Notes under the pieces: model-generated | Database searches by the model: none | The model's input: only the letters and a program-made list of their open reading frames with translations | What the model was told of the DNA's origin: nothing | Position numbers and translations under genes: made by a program | Part shown: positions 1 to 10,250 of the stretch, one piece after another | Position numbering within the stretch: the first letter of the stretch is position 1 | Layout: each line of letters begins with the position of its first letter | Source of the DNA: Cyanophora paradoxa | Lineage: Eukaryota; Glaucocystophyceae; Cyanophorales; Cyanophoraceae | Direction of reading: 5' to 3' | Assembly: GCA_004431415.1 (NCBI GenBank) | Contig: QPMI01000579.1 | Span: forward strand, 62,001 to 126,000 | DNA length: 64,000 nt

Positions 1-779
1 GGGCGGGAGGAGGCGGAGAAGAAGAAGGAGGCGCTGGTGGAGGCGCTCGCGGCCCGCTGCCTCGCCCTCGCCGCCGCCGCCCTCCCGGGGCGGCCCCCGC
101 GGTGCCTTCGCACCCCCGCCCCCGCCCGCCCAGCCGCAGCGCCGCGACCTGGCTGAGGGCGGGGGCGGGGCAGGGGCGGGGTGGCGCGGAGCGACCCCTT
201 CTTCGAGGCCTTCACCGAGTTCACCAAGTGGGCCCCGGACTCCGCCAGCGACCCCCGGTGCGCCCGCCCCGCCCCGCCCCGCCGACCCCCCGCAGGGGGC
301 GCCTTCTGACCTGGGGGCGGGGCGGGCAGCTTCCTGCAGGTGTGGATCGCCAAGCACCGCCTCGCGGGGCACACCGGCACCGCCCTCCGCGCCGTGCGGC
401 CCCCCCGCCCCCCCGAGCTGATCCCGGCGCCCTTGCCTCGCCCCTGAGCTCGCCCCTTTAGGTGACGAAGGCGATCGGGGAGGGGGCCGGGGAGCCGGCC
501 GAGGGCGACTCGCCCTTCGCCCGCCCCTCCGACCGCGAGTGCGCGCGCCTGCCCCGGCTCCGGTCCCCCCCCCCCTTGCCTTGGCCGACGCGCCGGCCCC
601 GACCGCAGGCTGCACGACTGGCGCGCCGAGCTGCTCCAGGTCCGCCGCGCCGGCCCGTGCGCGATGCGAGGACCCCGGTTCGAGTCCGCGGGGCGCAGGA
701 GCTGGGCTGGGCCCACTGGACCTCCACGGAGGCCTCCTGGGCCCTCATCCGCTTCCCCGCCGCGTACCCGCCCTTCTGA
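1..779 (+). CDS. 3' part of unknown multi-exon protein
   Basis: The 5' end lies outside the window. The visible coding pieces are a charged helix ending in ALPGRPPR, then SDPFFEAFTEFTKWAPDS, then FLQVWIAKHRLAGHTG, then TKAIGEGAGEPAEGDSPF, then LHDWRAELLQ, and finally ELGWAHWTSTEASWAL with a TGA at 777-779. They are joined by short GT-AG introns, for example near 391-461, 538-603 and 634-698, and the frames stay open across each junction. The last residues (FPAAYPPF) end cleanly. I do not recognise the family. No signal peptide or membrane span is visible in the part seen. It converges on the hemerythrin gene with about 420 bp between the stop codons. Confidence 0.6.
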
Positions 780-1199
780 GCGGCCGGGCCCGGGACGCTG
801 AGAGCGGCCCCGCGGGCCCCCACTGGGCCAACACGTCGACGTCGCTCGCGATCGATCGTTGCTGCAGCTGTTCGTTGAGATTGAAAAGCCCAACGTTAAC
901 CGCGTGAATTTGATCGATGTCAATATTAATGCCAGCGCTAGCACCGCTCGTCGTAGTTCAATCATTAAATTGCGATTGCACACACTGTCAAATATTTGCG
1001 AGGGCAGCGCGAGCGCCTAGGCCGGCGGAAGCCTTGAAGCTATATACGTAAACATGATGCGTTACTATATATATTATAATCTTAAAATCTGCAGCTGCGA
1101 CACTAGCTTTGTGCGTGCCCGTGGCCGTGGAAGGCATCGCAGCGTCCGAGGCGGCTGCTGCGGCCATCGACGCCCTCGCCCGAAGATGGGGTCCCGCGC
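780..1199. other. Spacer, AT-richer
   Basis: This lies between two convergent genes. It is clearly AT-richer than its surroundings from about 840 to 1110 and holds short self-complementary words (CGATCGATCG, TATATATATTATA). I see no coding signal or RNA gene. Confidence 0.5.
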
Positions 1200-3266
1200 C
1201 TACGCCGCCGCCGGGGGCTCCTCGGGCTGCTTGCCGGGGGCCTCGAGCTCGGGGGCCTTGGGAAGGGCGGCCCAGACGGCCGGCGCGACGGCCTCCTTCA
1301 TCGTCCGCAGGTGCCCCGCGTACTCGCTCGGGCTGCTCGACCCCTGGATCGCGCTCGCGAACAGCTGCAGCTTCTGCCCCGCCAGCCGCGGCGCCGCGTA
1401 TCTGCCGCGCCCGAGGGTGAGCCCGCGCGCCCCAGCGCCGGATCGGAGCAGATCGCTCACTTGAGGAGGGCCTCCGTGTCGGCGGGGTACGCGGTGAGGA
1501 ACTTGCGGACCTCCGCCCCGCGCTCCATCCAGTCCTTCCCGATCTTCTCCGTGAGGGGCATCATGATCTGCGTACCCCCGTGAGCGGGACCCCGGTCCGA
1601 GCGGGCGAGGGCGGCGGCGCGCCTCCTCCTCAATGGTGAGGTGCTTCTCGTGGTCCTCGAGCCATTGCGCGACGGCCCGCTTCAGCTCGGCCGCTGCGAG
1701 GGGCGTCAGATCCGAGGGGTGCGGCGGCTCGCGATGCCGGGCCCGGGGAGAGCTGGCGGACCGTCGAGGGGCTGGGCGGCGAGGGCGGCGCGGACGGCGG
1801 CCTGCTCGCGCTCCTCGAGCTCGTGGAGGTGCGCCAGCTTGCTCGAGGCGACCCCCTCGAAGAGGCGGTCCAGCAGGGGGAAGAACTGCCCGTCCTCCGT
1901 CCGCGCGTGCACCGCGATCGCCGCCGTCACCGCCTCGTACGCCGCCCGCAGCTCCCCGAGCGCCGCCTCCGCCCCCTCCCCCTCCCCCTCCAGCTTCCCC
2001 ACCGCCGTCGCGCATTCCTTCAGGCCCGCCCGCACCGCCTCGTGCGTCTGCGAACGGAGCGTCAGGGCGGGGCGGGGCGGGGCGGGGCGGCGGGGCGCGC
2101 CATGCGCATGAAGGCGAAGGGCCGGTGCGGAGGCTCCTCCTTCTTCTCGCCGGCCCCCGCCGCCGCCGCCGCCTGCGGGGCCGGAGCCGCAGCAGCCACC
2201 GCCCCCGCCGCCGGGGGCTCCTCGGGCTGCTTGCCGGGGGCCTCGAGCTCGGGGGCCTTGGGAAGGGCGGCCCAGACGGCCGGCGCGACGGCCTCCTTCA
2301 TCGTCCGCAGGTGCCCCGCGTACTCGCTCGCGCTGCTCGACCCCTGGATAGCGCTCGCGAACAGCTGCAGCTTCTGCCCCGCCAGCCGCGGCGCCACGAA
2401 TCTGCCGCGCCCGAGGGTGAGCCCGCGCGCCCCAGCGCCGGAGCAGATCGCTCACTTGAGGAGGGCCTCCGTGTCGGCGGGGCGCGCGGTGAGGAACTTG
2501 CGGACCTCCGCCCCGCGCTCCATCCAGTCCCTCCCGATCTTCTCCGTGAGGGGAGTCATGATCTGAGGGGGCCGGGGGCCAGTGCTAGTCAGCCAGCGCG
2601 GCCAGGGCCAGGCGGGCGTTACGCGGGGCTCGCCTCCTCCTCGGCGACGAGGTGCTTCTCGTGGTCGTCGGCCCACTCGGCGACGAGGCGCTGCAGGTCG
2701 GGCACGGAGGCGGCGGCGAGCGCCGCGCGGATGCCCTCGTGCTCCTTGAACTCGACGGCGTGGAGCTTGGCGAGCTCCTTCGACGCGACGCCGTCGAAGA
2801 GCCTGTCCAGCAGCGGGAACATCTGCGTGTCCTCCGTGCGCGCGTGGATCTCGATGGCCGCCGCCAGCGCCTCGAACGCCGCCTTCAGCTGCTCCAGCGC
2901 CGCGGCCTCCTCGTGGAGCTTCGCCGCCGCGTCCCGGCAGTCCTTCAGGCCCGCCCTCAGCGCCTCGTGCGTCATGCGCATGAACGCGAACGGCCGGTGC
3001 GGCGGGACCTCCTCCTGCTTTGGCGCAAGCGCCGGCTCGGCCGGCTGGGCCTTCGGCTTGTTGCCCGGCGCGCACGGGTCGATTCCGACTGCGTCCGGAG
3101 CCTGCGAAGGCGCCACCGCCACCGCCACCGCCGGAGCGGCACTGGGCTTGTTGGCATCGCTCGGCGCCGGAGCCTGGGACGAGGCCGGCACAGCGGGAGC
3201 CTTGGGGGCGTTCTGCTGCTGCTGCGGCGCCTGAGCCGGACGGGGAGTGGATGCACAGCTGCCCAT
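1200..3266 (-). CDS. Tandem two-domain hemerythrin (HHE) protein, likely N-myristoylated
   Basis: The start is ATG at 3266, giving MGSCASTPRP: a myristoylation-type Gly2 with a nearby Cys that could be palmitoylated. A Pro/Ala/Gln-rich linker follows, then a hemerythrin HHE domain. Its helices carry THEALRAGLKDC, EIHARTEDTQMFPLLD, FKEHEGIRAAL and DDHEKHLVAEEE, which hold the His/Glu set expected for a diiron site. After a linker (KLQLFASAIQGSSS...) the whole block is repeated (VHARTEDGQFFPLLD; EDHEKHLTIEEE) and the gene ends with the same linker at 1200. Known role of the family: binding O2, NO or iron. The membrane anchor suggests sensing or storage at a membrane, which is inference. At least three introns are GC-AG (2563-2633, 2048-2100, 1568-1622). 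Repeat sections 1204-1569 and 2209-2565 are nearly identical, so the duplication is recent. Confidence 0.85.
1204..1569 (-). repeat. Direct repeat within the hemerythrin gene, copy 2
   Basis: This matches 2209-2565 almost base for base. It covers the helix starting PLTEKIG, the intron after LLK, and the linker exon ending EEPPAA. It shows that one exon-intron-exon block was duplicated inside the gene. Confidence 0.8.
2048..2100 (-). other. GC-AG intron in hemerythrin gene (clear example)
   Basis: This 53-nt intron separates FMRM from THEAV. Its 5' end is GCGCGC. The only GT inside is 9 nt before the end, so GT-AG splicing is not possible here. The other HHE copy encodes FMRMTHEAL with no intron at the same place, which confirms the join. 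Confidence 0.85.
2209..2565 (-). repeat. Direct repeat within the hemerythrin gene, copy 1
   Basis: Partner of 1204-1569. Only a handful of substitutions are visible (for example SSSAS versus SSSPS in the protein), and the intron is conserved too. Confidence 0.8.
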
Positions 3267-3831
3267 GGCTCGGAGTGCTTGGGCGGTCGTCGACGTCGGA
3301 GCTTTCCGGATTTGGATCAGGGGATGCCTGTACCCGTCCCACGGGCGATCGAATTCGAAGCGCATGCGCACGGCTGCACATGTACACCCGCTCGAAGCAC
3401 GTGTACAGCCACTGAGCGTCTCCGAACTGCGCGCCGCAGCATGGCGCAAAACCGCTCCCGAAGCAAGCGCGTGCGCCGGACCGTCGGACGCCCGAACTTC
3501 GGCGAAGCAAGCGCGTGCGCCGGCAGTGCAGCTGCAGCTGCAGGTGCTATCGATATCGTGATCATGACGTCGACTAGCACTAGTCACTGAGTACTGCGGC
3601 TGGACTCCGGGACATGCGCACTGCGGCATGTGACTCAGTGAATATTCGAACTTGAACAGATGGCGCTGCTAGCTCGAGTAAGATAGCGCTGCCCCGGCTA
3701 TTGCTCGGAATTCGGATCCGTACGTGCCTCTGAGCACTGCAGCAAGCTCAGGGTCGGGCCACCGGAAGCCCTTGCAATATTAATTGCATCGAAGGGGGAG
3801 CGGGACAGGAGGAGCCCGGCGGGGGCGGGGG
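3267..3831. other. Spacer between two minus-strand genes
   Basis: No coding signal. It contains a short repeated word (GAAGCAAGCGCGTGCGCCGG appears near 3461 and again near 3503) and several palindromes such as CTGCAGCTGCAGCTGCAG near 3528. The promoter of the hemerythrin gene must lie here. Confidence 0.5.
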
Positions 3832-6312
3832 CTAGGCGAAGGGGACGAGCATGGAGGCCTCCTCGCGCTTGAGCCACCGCAGCAGCCGGTTGCACGCCGC
3901 CACGGCCCCCGTCCGCCCCGCCCCCGCCTCCACCGCCCCGTACAGCTCGAACTCGCTGCGCCGGCGCCCGTCGGACAGCGAAGGGAGGGGAGGATGGATC
4001 GGGGCCCGGGGGACCTGTGGCGCCAGGCGAGGATGCTCTCGAAGGGCCCCTCGAGGTAGACCAGCTTGCGCTTGCTGCCCGCCGCCGCCCCCATGCCCGC
4101 CCCCGCCGCGCCGGCCCCAAACGAGGCCGAGGCCGGCACGGGCCCCCCCGGGATGGAGCCCTCCGCGTCATGCAGCCTCGCGTGCGCCACCTGGGGGGTG
4201 CGGGGCGTCAAGGGGTACGGGGGCGGGCGCTGCTCGCGGGGGGTACGCGCCTCGTAGAGCCGGGCCAGGCGGGCGGCGGCGGGGCTTCCCGACGCGTAGG
4301 GGCCCTCAGCCGCCGGCGCAATGTACTGGGGGATGCGTCAGGGGGGTACGACGACCGGCGTGGGGCGGGAGGCCACCTGCGGGGGGCCGCCGGAGCCCGG
4401 CGGGGGCGTCACTCGGTACAGGAAGTGCCTCAGCTGCGCAGGGGTGCGCAGTGAGCCCTGCAGAAGGGGGAGCTGGTAGGGGGGCCGACCTCGGGTACGT
4501 GGGCCTCCTGGGCGCTCATCTCGCCGCCCTGGGTGCGGCAATTAGATGCGGAAAGAACACGGAAGTTAGCGGGGGCGCCGGGGATCCGCACCTTCGCCGC
4601 CTCGTTGAGGGCGTACAGGGTACCCGTCTCGGAGAGATGCTGCGGGCCGCCGGTCAGGATGAGCTCGGCCGGGGCAGGGGGTACAGGAAAGAGGCGCACG
4701 CGCTGCAAGGCGTCCTTCGCGGCCTGCGGGGGCAGGGAGGCGGAGTCTCAGGGGGGTACGGCGCGGAAGGAACCGAGGGGCAGGGGAGGGTGCGCCTGGA
4801 GGTCGAAGAAGGAGCCGCCGTCGGCGGTGACGAGCACGAGGGCGAGCTCCGACGCGACGAACTGCACGTACGCGTGCACGAAGCCTGCCGCGAGGGCTCG
4901 CCGGGGGCGCGGGGGCGGACGCCACGGGGGGTACCGCGGTCGTTGAAGTGGGGCAGGCAGATGGGCGTGAAGTTCTCGGAGCGCCGGAAGACGCCCGTCG
5001 AAGTCAGGAGGTTCAGGAGCAGCTGCGCGGAGGGTCAGAGGGGTACAGGGAGCTGCACGGGGAGGGGGGTACGGCTCGCCAGGAGGTCGAGGGGGTGGAG
5101 GGGGATCTTGCGGGGGCGGGAGAGGGCGACGAGGCGCCAGCCGGCCACGAGCGCGCCGAAGCTGCGCGCGGGGGCCACCGGGTGAGGTCCAGCCGGGCGA
5201 GGCGGCCGAGGCGCCGGGCCCGCACAGGAGGTTGGAGCCGCGGAGGGCGCCCGAGAGCACGCGCTGGGCCTCGGCGCGCGTGCTGGGCGGCAGGCGCACG
5301 CTCCGCACGGCGCCGAGCATGAAGCCGGCGCCGTGGGGCCCCTCCATGGCGGCGAGCAGGGAGCGCAGCTGCCGCTGGGCCCCCTCGATGAGGTTGCGGA
5401 GGTCGTACCCCGGCTGCCGCTCGACCAGCGCGAAGGCCTTGCTGGTCACGATGGACGCGATCTGAGCGTGCACCGCCTCCAGCTGCCTCCGCACCGCCCC
5501 CTCGGGCTCCGGCGGGACGCCCCCGCTCCCGCCCTCCGCGGGATCCGCCGCCCTGCCCCACCTCCGTTCAAAGAGAGGATCCGAGAGCGCGGAGACGGGC
5601 TGACGCACGCGGGGCTGACGGCAACGTAGTAGATCGGGTCGCGCAGGAGGAACGAAACGAGGTGCGTCGCCGTCCGAATGTACCTGCGTACGGTCGACCT
5701 TTGCTCCGCGCCGCCGCCGATAGCCCGCGCACCGGATCGCGTCGCCACCACCCGTGTCCCGCACTATCGAAATGAGGGCCTGCATCACTCCGAACTGGTC
5801 TGCCGCCCGCGACTCGTCGCCGTACCTGCGCCCCGGCGGCCGCTCCGGTCATGCGGCGCAGGCGGCGAGGCGGCTGGCGGACCTGCAGAATACAGGCTTG
5901 CCCGCGTTGCTGAGAACAAAGACCTGCCGCGGCGCGCCACGTAAGCCTCGCGCGGCAGCCCTTGGTGCGCGGAGCCCGCGCCGACCTGCTTTCCAGTTCT
6001 TGGCACTTCCGCCTCGTTGGGCGGCGGGGTCGGCGGCGGCGGTTCCGTATCGACCGCGGCGTCATTTGCAGGTGCGGGCGGCTCCGGCCTCTTCGGCGGG
6101 GTCGGTGGAGGCGCGATCTCCCGCGCCGGCCGCGCGCTGCCGGCGGACTGGAGCTCGGCGACCTGGGCGTCGATGCTGAGCTGCCGCGCCGCCGCCTCCA
6201 CAAGAAGAAGCGAGATGGGGTTGAAGCTCGGGCCGCCTGGCACGTCGGCCTCGAGAGCCTCCGGGGTCGAGCATCCGGAAGTGCTGAGTCCGGCGGCCGG
6301 CGACTCCGCCAT
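3832..6312 (-). CDS. MON1: Vacuolar fusion protein MON1
   Basis: MON1 with CCZ1 forms the exchange factor that activates Rab7 on late endosomes and vacuoles. The reading starts at ATG 6312 (MAESPAAGLS) with a disordered Pro-rich head, followed by longin-type segments in the family order: QVFVLSNAGKPVF, then FGVMQALISIVRD, then FLLRDPIYYVAVS, then IVTSKAFALVERQPGYDLRN, then FGALVAGWRLVALSRPRK, then SENFTPICLPHFNDRG joined to FVHAYVQFVASELALVL, then SFFDLQ, then LRHFLYR, then KLVYLEGPFESILAW, and a C-terminal ELYGAVEAG...MLVPFA with TAG at 3832. Introns are many and short. Several begin GTACCCC, and one is GC-AG (5023-5079), which joins LDLL to LLLNLLTS exactly where the family is continuous. 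It is head-to-head with chlB; the start codons are 138 bp apart. Some small exons between 4200 and 4500 are not resolved. Confidence 0.9.
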
Positions 6313-6450
6313 CGCTGCGCGCTCCTCAGAAGCGCTCGGTTTGCGTCCGCCGATCGAGCTCCGTCGTTTGTCGGGGTGGTGAGAGAGAAGTGACCCAGCG
6401 GGATCCGAACCCCTGGTCTTTTTGTTCGTTCGTGGCGAGATTTTGGTGTG
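6313..6450. promoter_or_regulatory. Bidirectional promoter region, MON1/chlB
   Basis: This holds only 138 bp between the divergent start codons. On the minus strand there is an isolated tRNA T-arm-like word (GGTTCGGATCC) near 6400. No TATA-like box was recognised. Confidence 0.4.
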
Positions 6451-8997
6451 ATGGCGTCCTCGTTCGTGGCTCCTCCGGTCGTCCCGATCTCCCTGGATCG
6501 CGTCGTGGACGCTTCATCGAGCAACTGCTGCCGGCTGGTGCGCTGGGCCCGCCTGCCATCCGCCCTCGATGACTCGCCGAATCCGCGGCGGCCGGCCGCC
6601 GGCTCGCATATTTCAGCGCTTAAGGACCTTACGTACGTGAGATCTGTCGGGCTCTAACCCTCCAGCTCGTGCAGGATGCCACCCGCCAAGCGAGCGGGCG
6701 TAAGCCTTCGAAGATAAGATTCCAAGGGCGGCGGTCGTTCGACAGGTCGGAGCCTGCTTCTCTGGGCAGTTCGTCGTCGTCGTTCGCGGGAGAGCGGACG
6801 TTCGCTCCTCCGGCGGGACCATCCCAACCGGTCACGTTCAACGGCCCAGCGGAGGCGAAGCTTGCGCAGTGGAAGTACACCGGCCCGGGCTTCGCCGGCG
6901 TGGCCCGCGCGGCCAGCTCGTTCAGCGATGCGACCTACATGGTTCTCTCGTCGGAAATGCTGCCGGCCCTGGAAGATCAAATCCGCGCGAAGATTGACGC
7001 GTGCTCGGCGAAGTGCCTCGTCCTCACCGCGCTCATCGCTTCTAGCATCGACGAGAAGGCGGTCTTAGCCGCCGCCGAGCGCGTCGGGAAGGAGAAAGAC
7101 GTGGAGATTCTGTACATCGATGGAACCGCGGGCGGCGAGGAGGAGGCGGCCGGTCAGCACGCGGCCGTGCTCTAGACGGACGGCCGCTCCTGTGGCCCCT
7201 CTGACATCTGATGGCCGCAGATGACGCGCTGGCGCGGATCGTGGAGCACTTCATCAACAAGTACCGAGCGGAGGGCCGCCTGGAGACGGAGCTGACGCCC
7301 GAGCCGACGGCGAACGTGCTGGGCATGCTGCCGGCGGGCTTCCACAACCTCGGGGACGTCGTGGAGGTCAGCCGCATGCTCGAGGGCGCCGGCGTCGAAG
7401 TCAACCTGGTCCGCGGATTCGATCCCCGCACGCGCGCCTCCCCTCCGCCCGCACTCCCTCCCTGACGCGTCCCCGCGCAGGTCGTGTCCGATCTGAAGTC
7501 CGTCGAGGACATCGCGAGGCTGCCCCGCGCGTGGCTCAACGCCGTCCCGTACCGCGAGATCGGGCCCCGCCTCGCCGCCCTGCTCGAGGTCCCCCCTCCC
7601 CCGTTGAGGACCTCGATACGCCGCCTCACCGTTCGCGCACGCGTCGCCAGCGGGAGTTCGGGACGCCGCGGACGGAGCACACGCCGATGGGCGTGCTGGA
7701 GTGCCGGCTCTTCCTCCTCTCGGTGCAGGAGATCCTGAACACCAAGTACGGCCGCAGCGAGGACTTCAACGAGTTCATCAAGGAGCAGTCCATCTTCGGC
7801 TCGGACGCCGCCTGGTTCGCGCGCTCCATCGACTGCCAGAACCTGATGACGAAGCGCGCCTTCGTCTTCGGCGACGCGACGCACGCCGCCGCCATGACCC
7901 GCGTGCGCCCCGCCTTGCGCGCCCCCGCCGGCGCCGGCGCCGGGCGGCGCCGCCCCGCCGACGCCGGGGCCAGATCCTGTGGAACGAGATGGACATCAAG
8001 GTGGCCGTGGCGGGGACGTACAGCACGGCGCAGGCCGAGTGGTTCCGCGAGCAGGCGCGCCCGCGGCCGGCGGCGCCCCCCGCGCGGGGAGGGGGGCTGC
8101 GCCTGAGGCGGGCGGGGGCGGGGGCGCAGGTGAAGGACATCTGCGAGACGGTGCTGGTGACGGAGGACTCGGCGGAGGTGCTCGCCGCCATTTGCGGGGC
8201 GGAGGACATCGACGCCATCTTCGGCACCCAGGCCCGCCCTGCCCCGCCCCGCCCCGGGCGCAGATCGCTGCGCGCCCCAGCTCCATCTGATCGCTCCGGC
8301 GCCGGCGCGCGCAGGTGGAGCGCTGGATGTCGAAGCAGCTGAAGATGTCGGACGGGACGATCTCGGCGCCGCTCCACTGCGGCCACATCCGCCACTCCCT
8401 CCGCCCCTTCGCCGGCTACGAGGGCACCAACGTGGTCAGACACGCGTTCGCGTCCCCTCGGCTGCGGCCATGGCCTCGCCGTGGAGCTGACGGCGGGGGC
8501 GCTCGCCGGCAGATCGCGGACCTGATCTACAACAGCTTCACGCTGGGGATGGAGGACCACCTCCTCGACATGTTCGGCGGGCACGACACCAAGGAGGCCC
8601 GCCCCGCCTCTTCCCGCGCCGGCCGCGGCGCGATCTCACCGCGGGGCCGCCGGGGACGGGCAGGCGATCACGCCCGAGCTGTCCCCGGAGAAGGGACTGT
8701 CCTGGACCTCCGACGGCATGAAGGCCCGCCCGCGCCCGCCCCGCTCGGCCCCCCTCTCTGGTGCCGAACCTGACGGACCCGCCCCGGGCCCCGCAGGAGC
8801 TCAACTCGATCCCGGGATTCGTGCGCGGCCGCGTGAAGCGCAACGTGGAGAAGTACGCCCGGCAGAAGGTGCGAGGGCGCCGCTGAGCGCGGGCCTCGCC
8901 TCGCCCCGGCACCAACCGAGGGCGCCGCGCCGCGCAGGGCATCGAGGAGATTACGGCCGAGGTGATGTACGCGGCAAAGGAGAGCGTCGGCGCGTGA
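6451..8997 (+). CDS. chlB: Light-independent protochlorophyllide reductase subunit B (nuclear, intron-split)
   Basis: ChlB with ChlN forms the catalytic part of the dark-operative enzyme that reduces protochlorophyllide; ChlL feeds it electrons. The family order is complete: [14 protein letters not shown]...[148 protein letters not shown], and the C-terminal domain [19 protein letters not shown]...[12 protein letters not shown] Ser/Arg-rich N-terminal extension of about 120 residues may be a transit peptide; it has no obvious hydrophobic signal. About ten introns are needed. Four are GC-AG: 8055-8130, 8232-8314, 8597-8663 and 8724-8796. The Asp in SIDCQNL, which I take as the known catalytic Asp, is kept. 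The PLGDD motif that supplies the cluster ligand in bacterial BchB is not visible: SSEMLPAL stands there. Confidence 0.93.
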
Positions 8998-10250
8998 GCC
9001 CTCCTTCTCTTCGGGGCCCGCCGGCCGCCTCGGGCGCTCGGACTCTTCAGCTTCTGCATGTTATCTGCAGATTTTTGTACAGGCCTAGGGCAGCCTCTTT
9101 TTCCCCATAGTGCACAGCCCCTGCTCCCGAAGTTCAGCTGCAGCTAGGTAGCATGGCGAAGCAGCGGACCATGCAATTTACGTCCGATCCCTCTTTACAG
9201 TAGACCCTACCTTTCATCTTTTTTAGAGTATCCAACTAGGCCAGCAGGGCCGGCGCCGCGTGGAGTGGCCGTCTCTCTTTCAGGTCGTACAGAGGGGACA
9301 TAAAGGGCTTTCGCTCAAGATCATAATCAGTGATTCAGTGATTTACTAGTTACTAGTTATGGACAGCTCATGACCAGTTTCAATCGTTCGCATGTCGCAG
9401 CGAATGTCCATGTGTCACAGTTTCACCGCGAAATCGAACTCCCAACTCGGAAGATCATGATCATGATCAGGGTCTCGTGATCAGCCTACTAGCTAGCAGG
9501 GCCTCGAAGCCAGCCTCGAGCTCGAGGCCCTGAGGCTCTCACTGAGTCAGGCTCTGCCAGCCCTGCATGCGCAGCTGACAGTGACAGTACTAGTCGCTTT
9601 CTACTGTGAGGACCGCGTGCCCGGGGAGGTCCTGAGGGCCGCGGAGCCGCGCGGACTCCGGGAGCCTCGGAGGGCCCATATCATCGATATCGGATCATCG
9701 GATCCGATCATCTAGATCTAGCTATAGATCTAGATCTAGACTCTGAGAGGCCCTGATCATGAGGCTGCCGCAGTACCGTACTACCGTACAGGCTACGGTA
9801 GTACACGCCGTGTGTGACGTACTACGGTACAGTGCTGCGGCGCGGCCACGGGACCTGGTGACCGTCTAGCTGATACCTATAGCTGGTGACCCCTACAGGT
9901 GACAGGAACCCCGCGGCCGGCGCCCCGGCTGACCCATGGCCGATGTGGGCCAGGCCAGTGATCTTGATCATTAGCCATTAGATTGCAAGACACCGATTCA
10001 GAAATTTGCGAGAAAAATGTAGACTGCACTGCTGTTAACAGCTAGCCTAGTAGCGAAAACTACGTAATATATACCAATGCAAAACTGGGTTCTGTTCATG
10101 CTGCCGGACTGCCTACGTGTGATAGTACACAATTTGTTAAATGTCAGAGTCTGGGGGAAGCGAGCCTGCGCATGCAGTGGCGCAGGGGAGCTCGAGGCCT
10201 AGGGAAAGGAGAGAGACATGTATGGCTGTACATCAACAAAAAAAAAGAAT
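8998..10250. other. Long spacer made of short palindromic words
   Basis: No gene seen. It is packed with self-complementary words built from GATC, CTAG, TCGA and TAC/GTA, for example 9447-9485 (GATCATGATCATGATC), 9678-9742 (GATATC, GGATCC, AGATCTAGATCT) and 9772-9835 (TACCGTAC repeated with its inverse). Some could fold into cruciforms. It contains the 3' flank of chlB and the 3' end of the next minus-strand gene. Confidence 0.55.

Noticed and set aside
677-687. tRNA T-arm/B-box-like word GGTTCGAGTCC inside an intron; similar words near 6400 (minus), 33878 and 54276
   Set aside because: No acceptor, D or anticodon arms can be paired around any of them, so I do not call tRNA genes or SINEs.
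5023-5046. A 24-nt GT-AG mini-intron in MON1
   Set aside because: A 57-nt GC-AG intron (5023-5079) gives a better match to the family (LDLL joined to LLLNLL).
9678-9742. CRISPR-like or att-like array in the palindromic spacer
   Set aside because: No regular repeat-spacer spacing, and the host is a eukaryote. It is only nested short palindromes.
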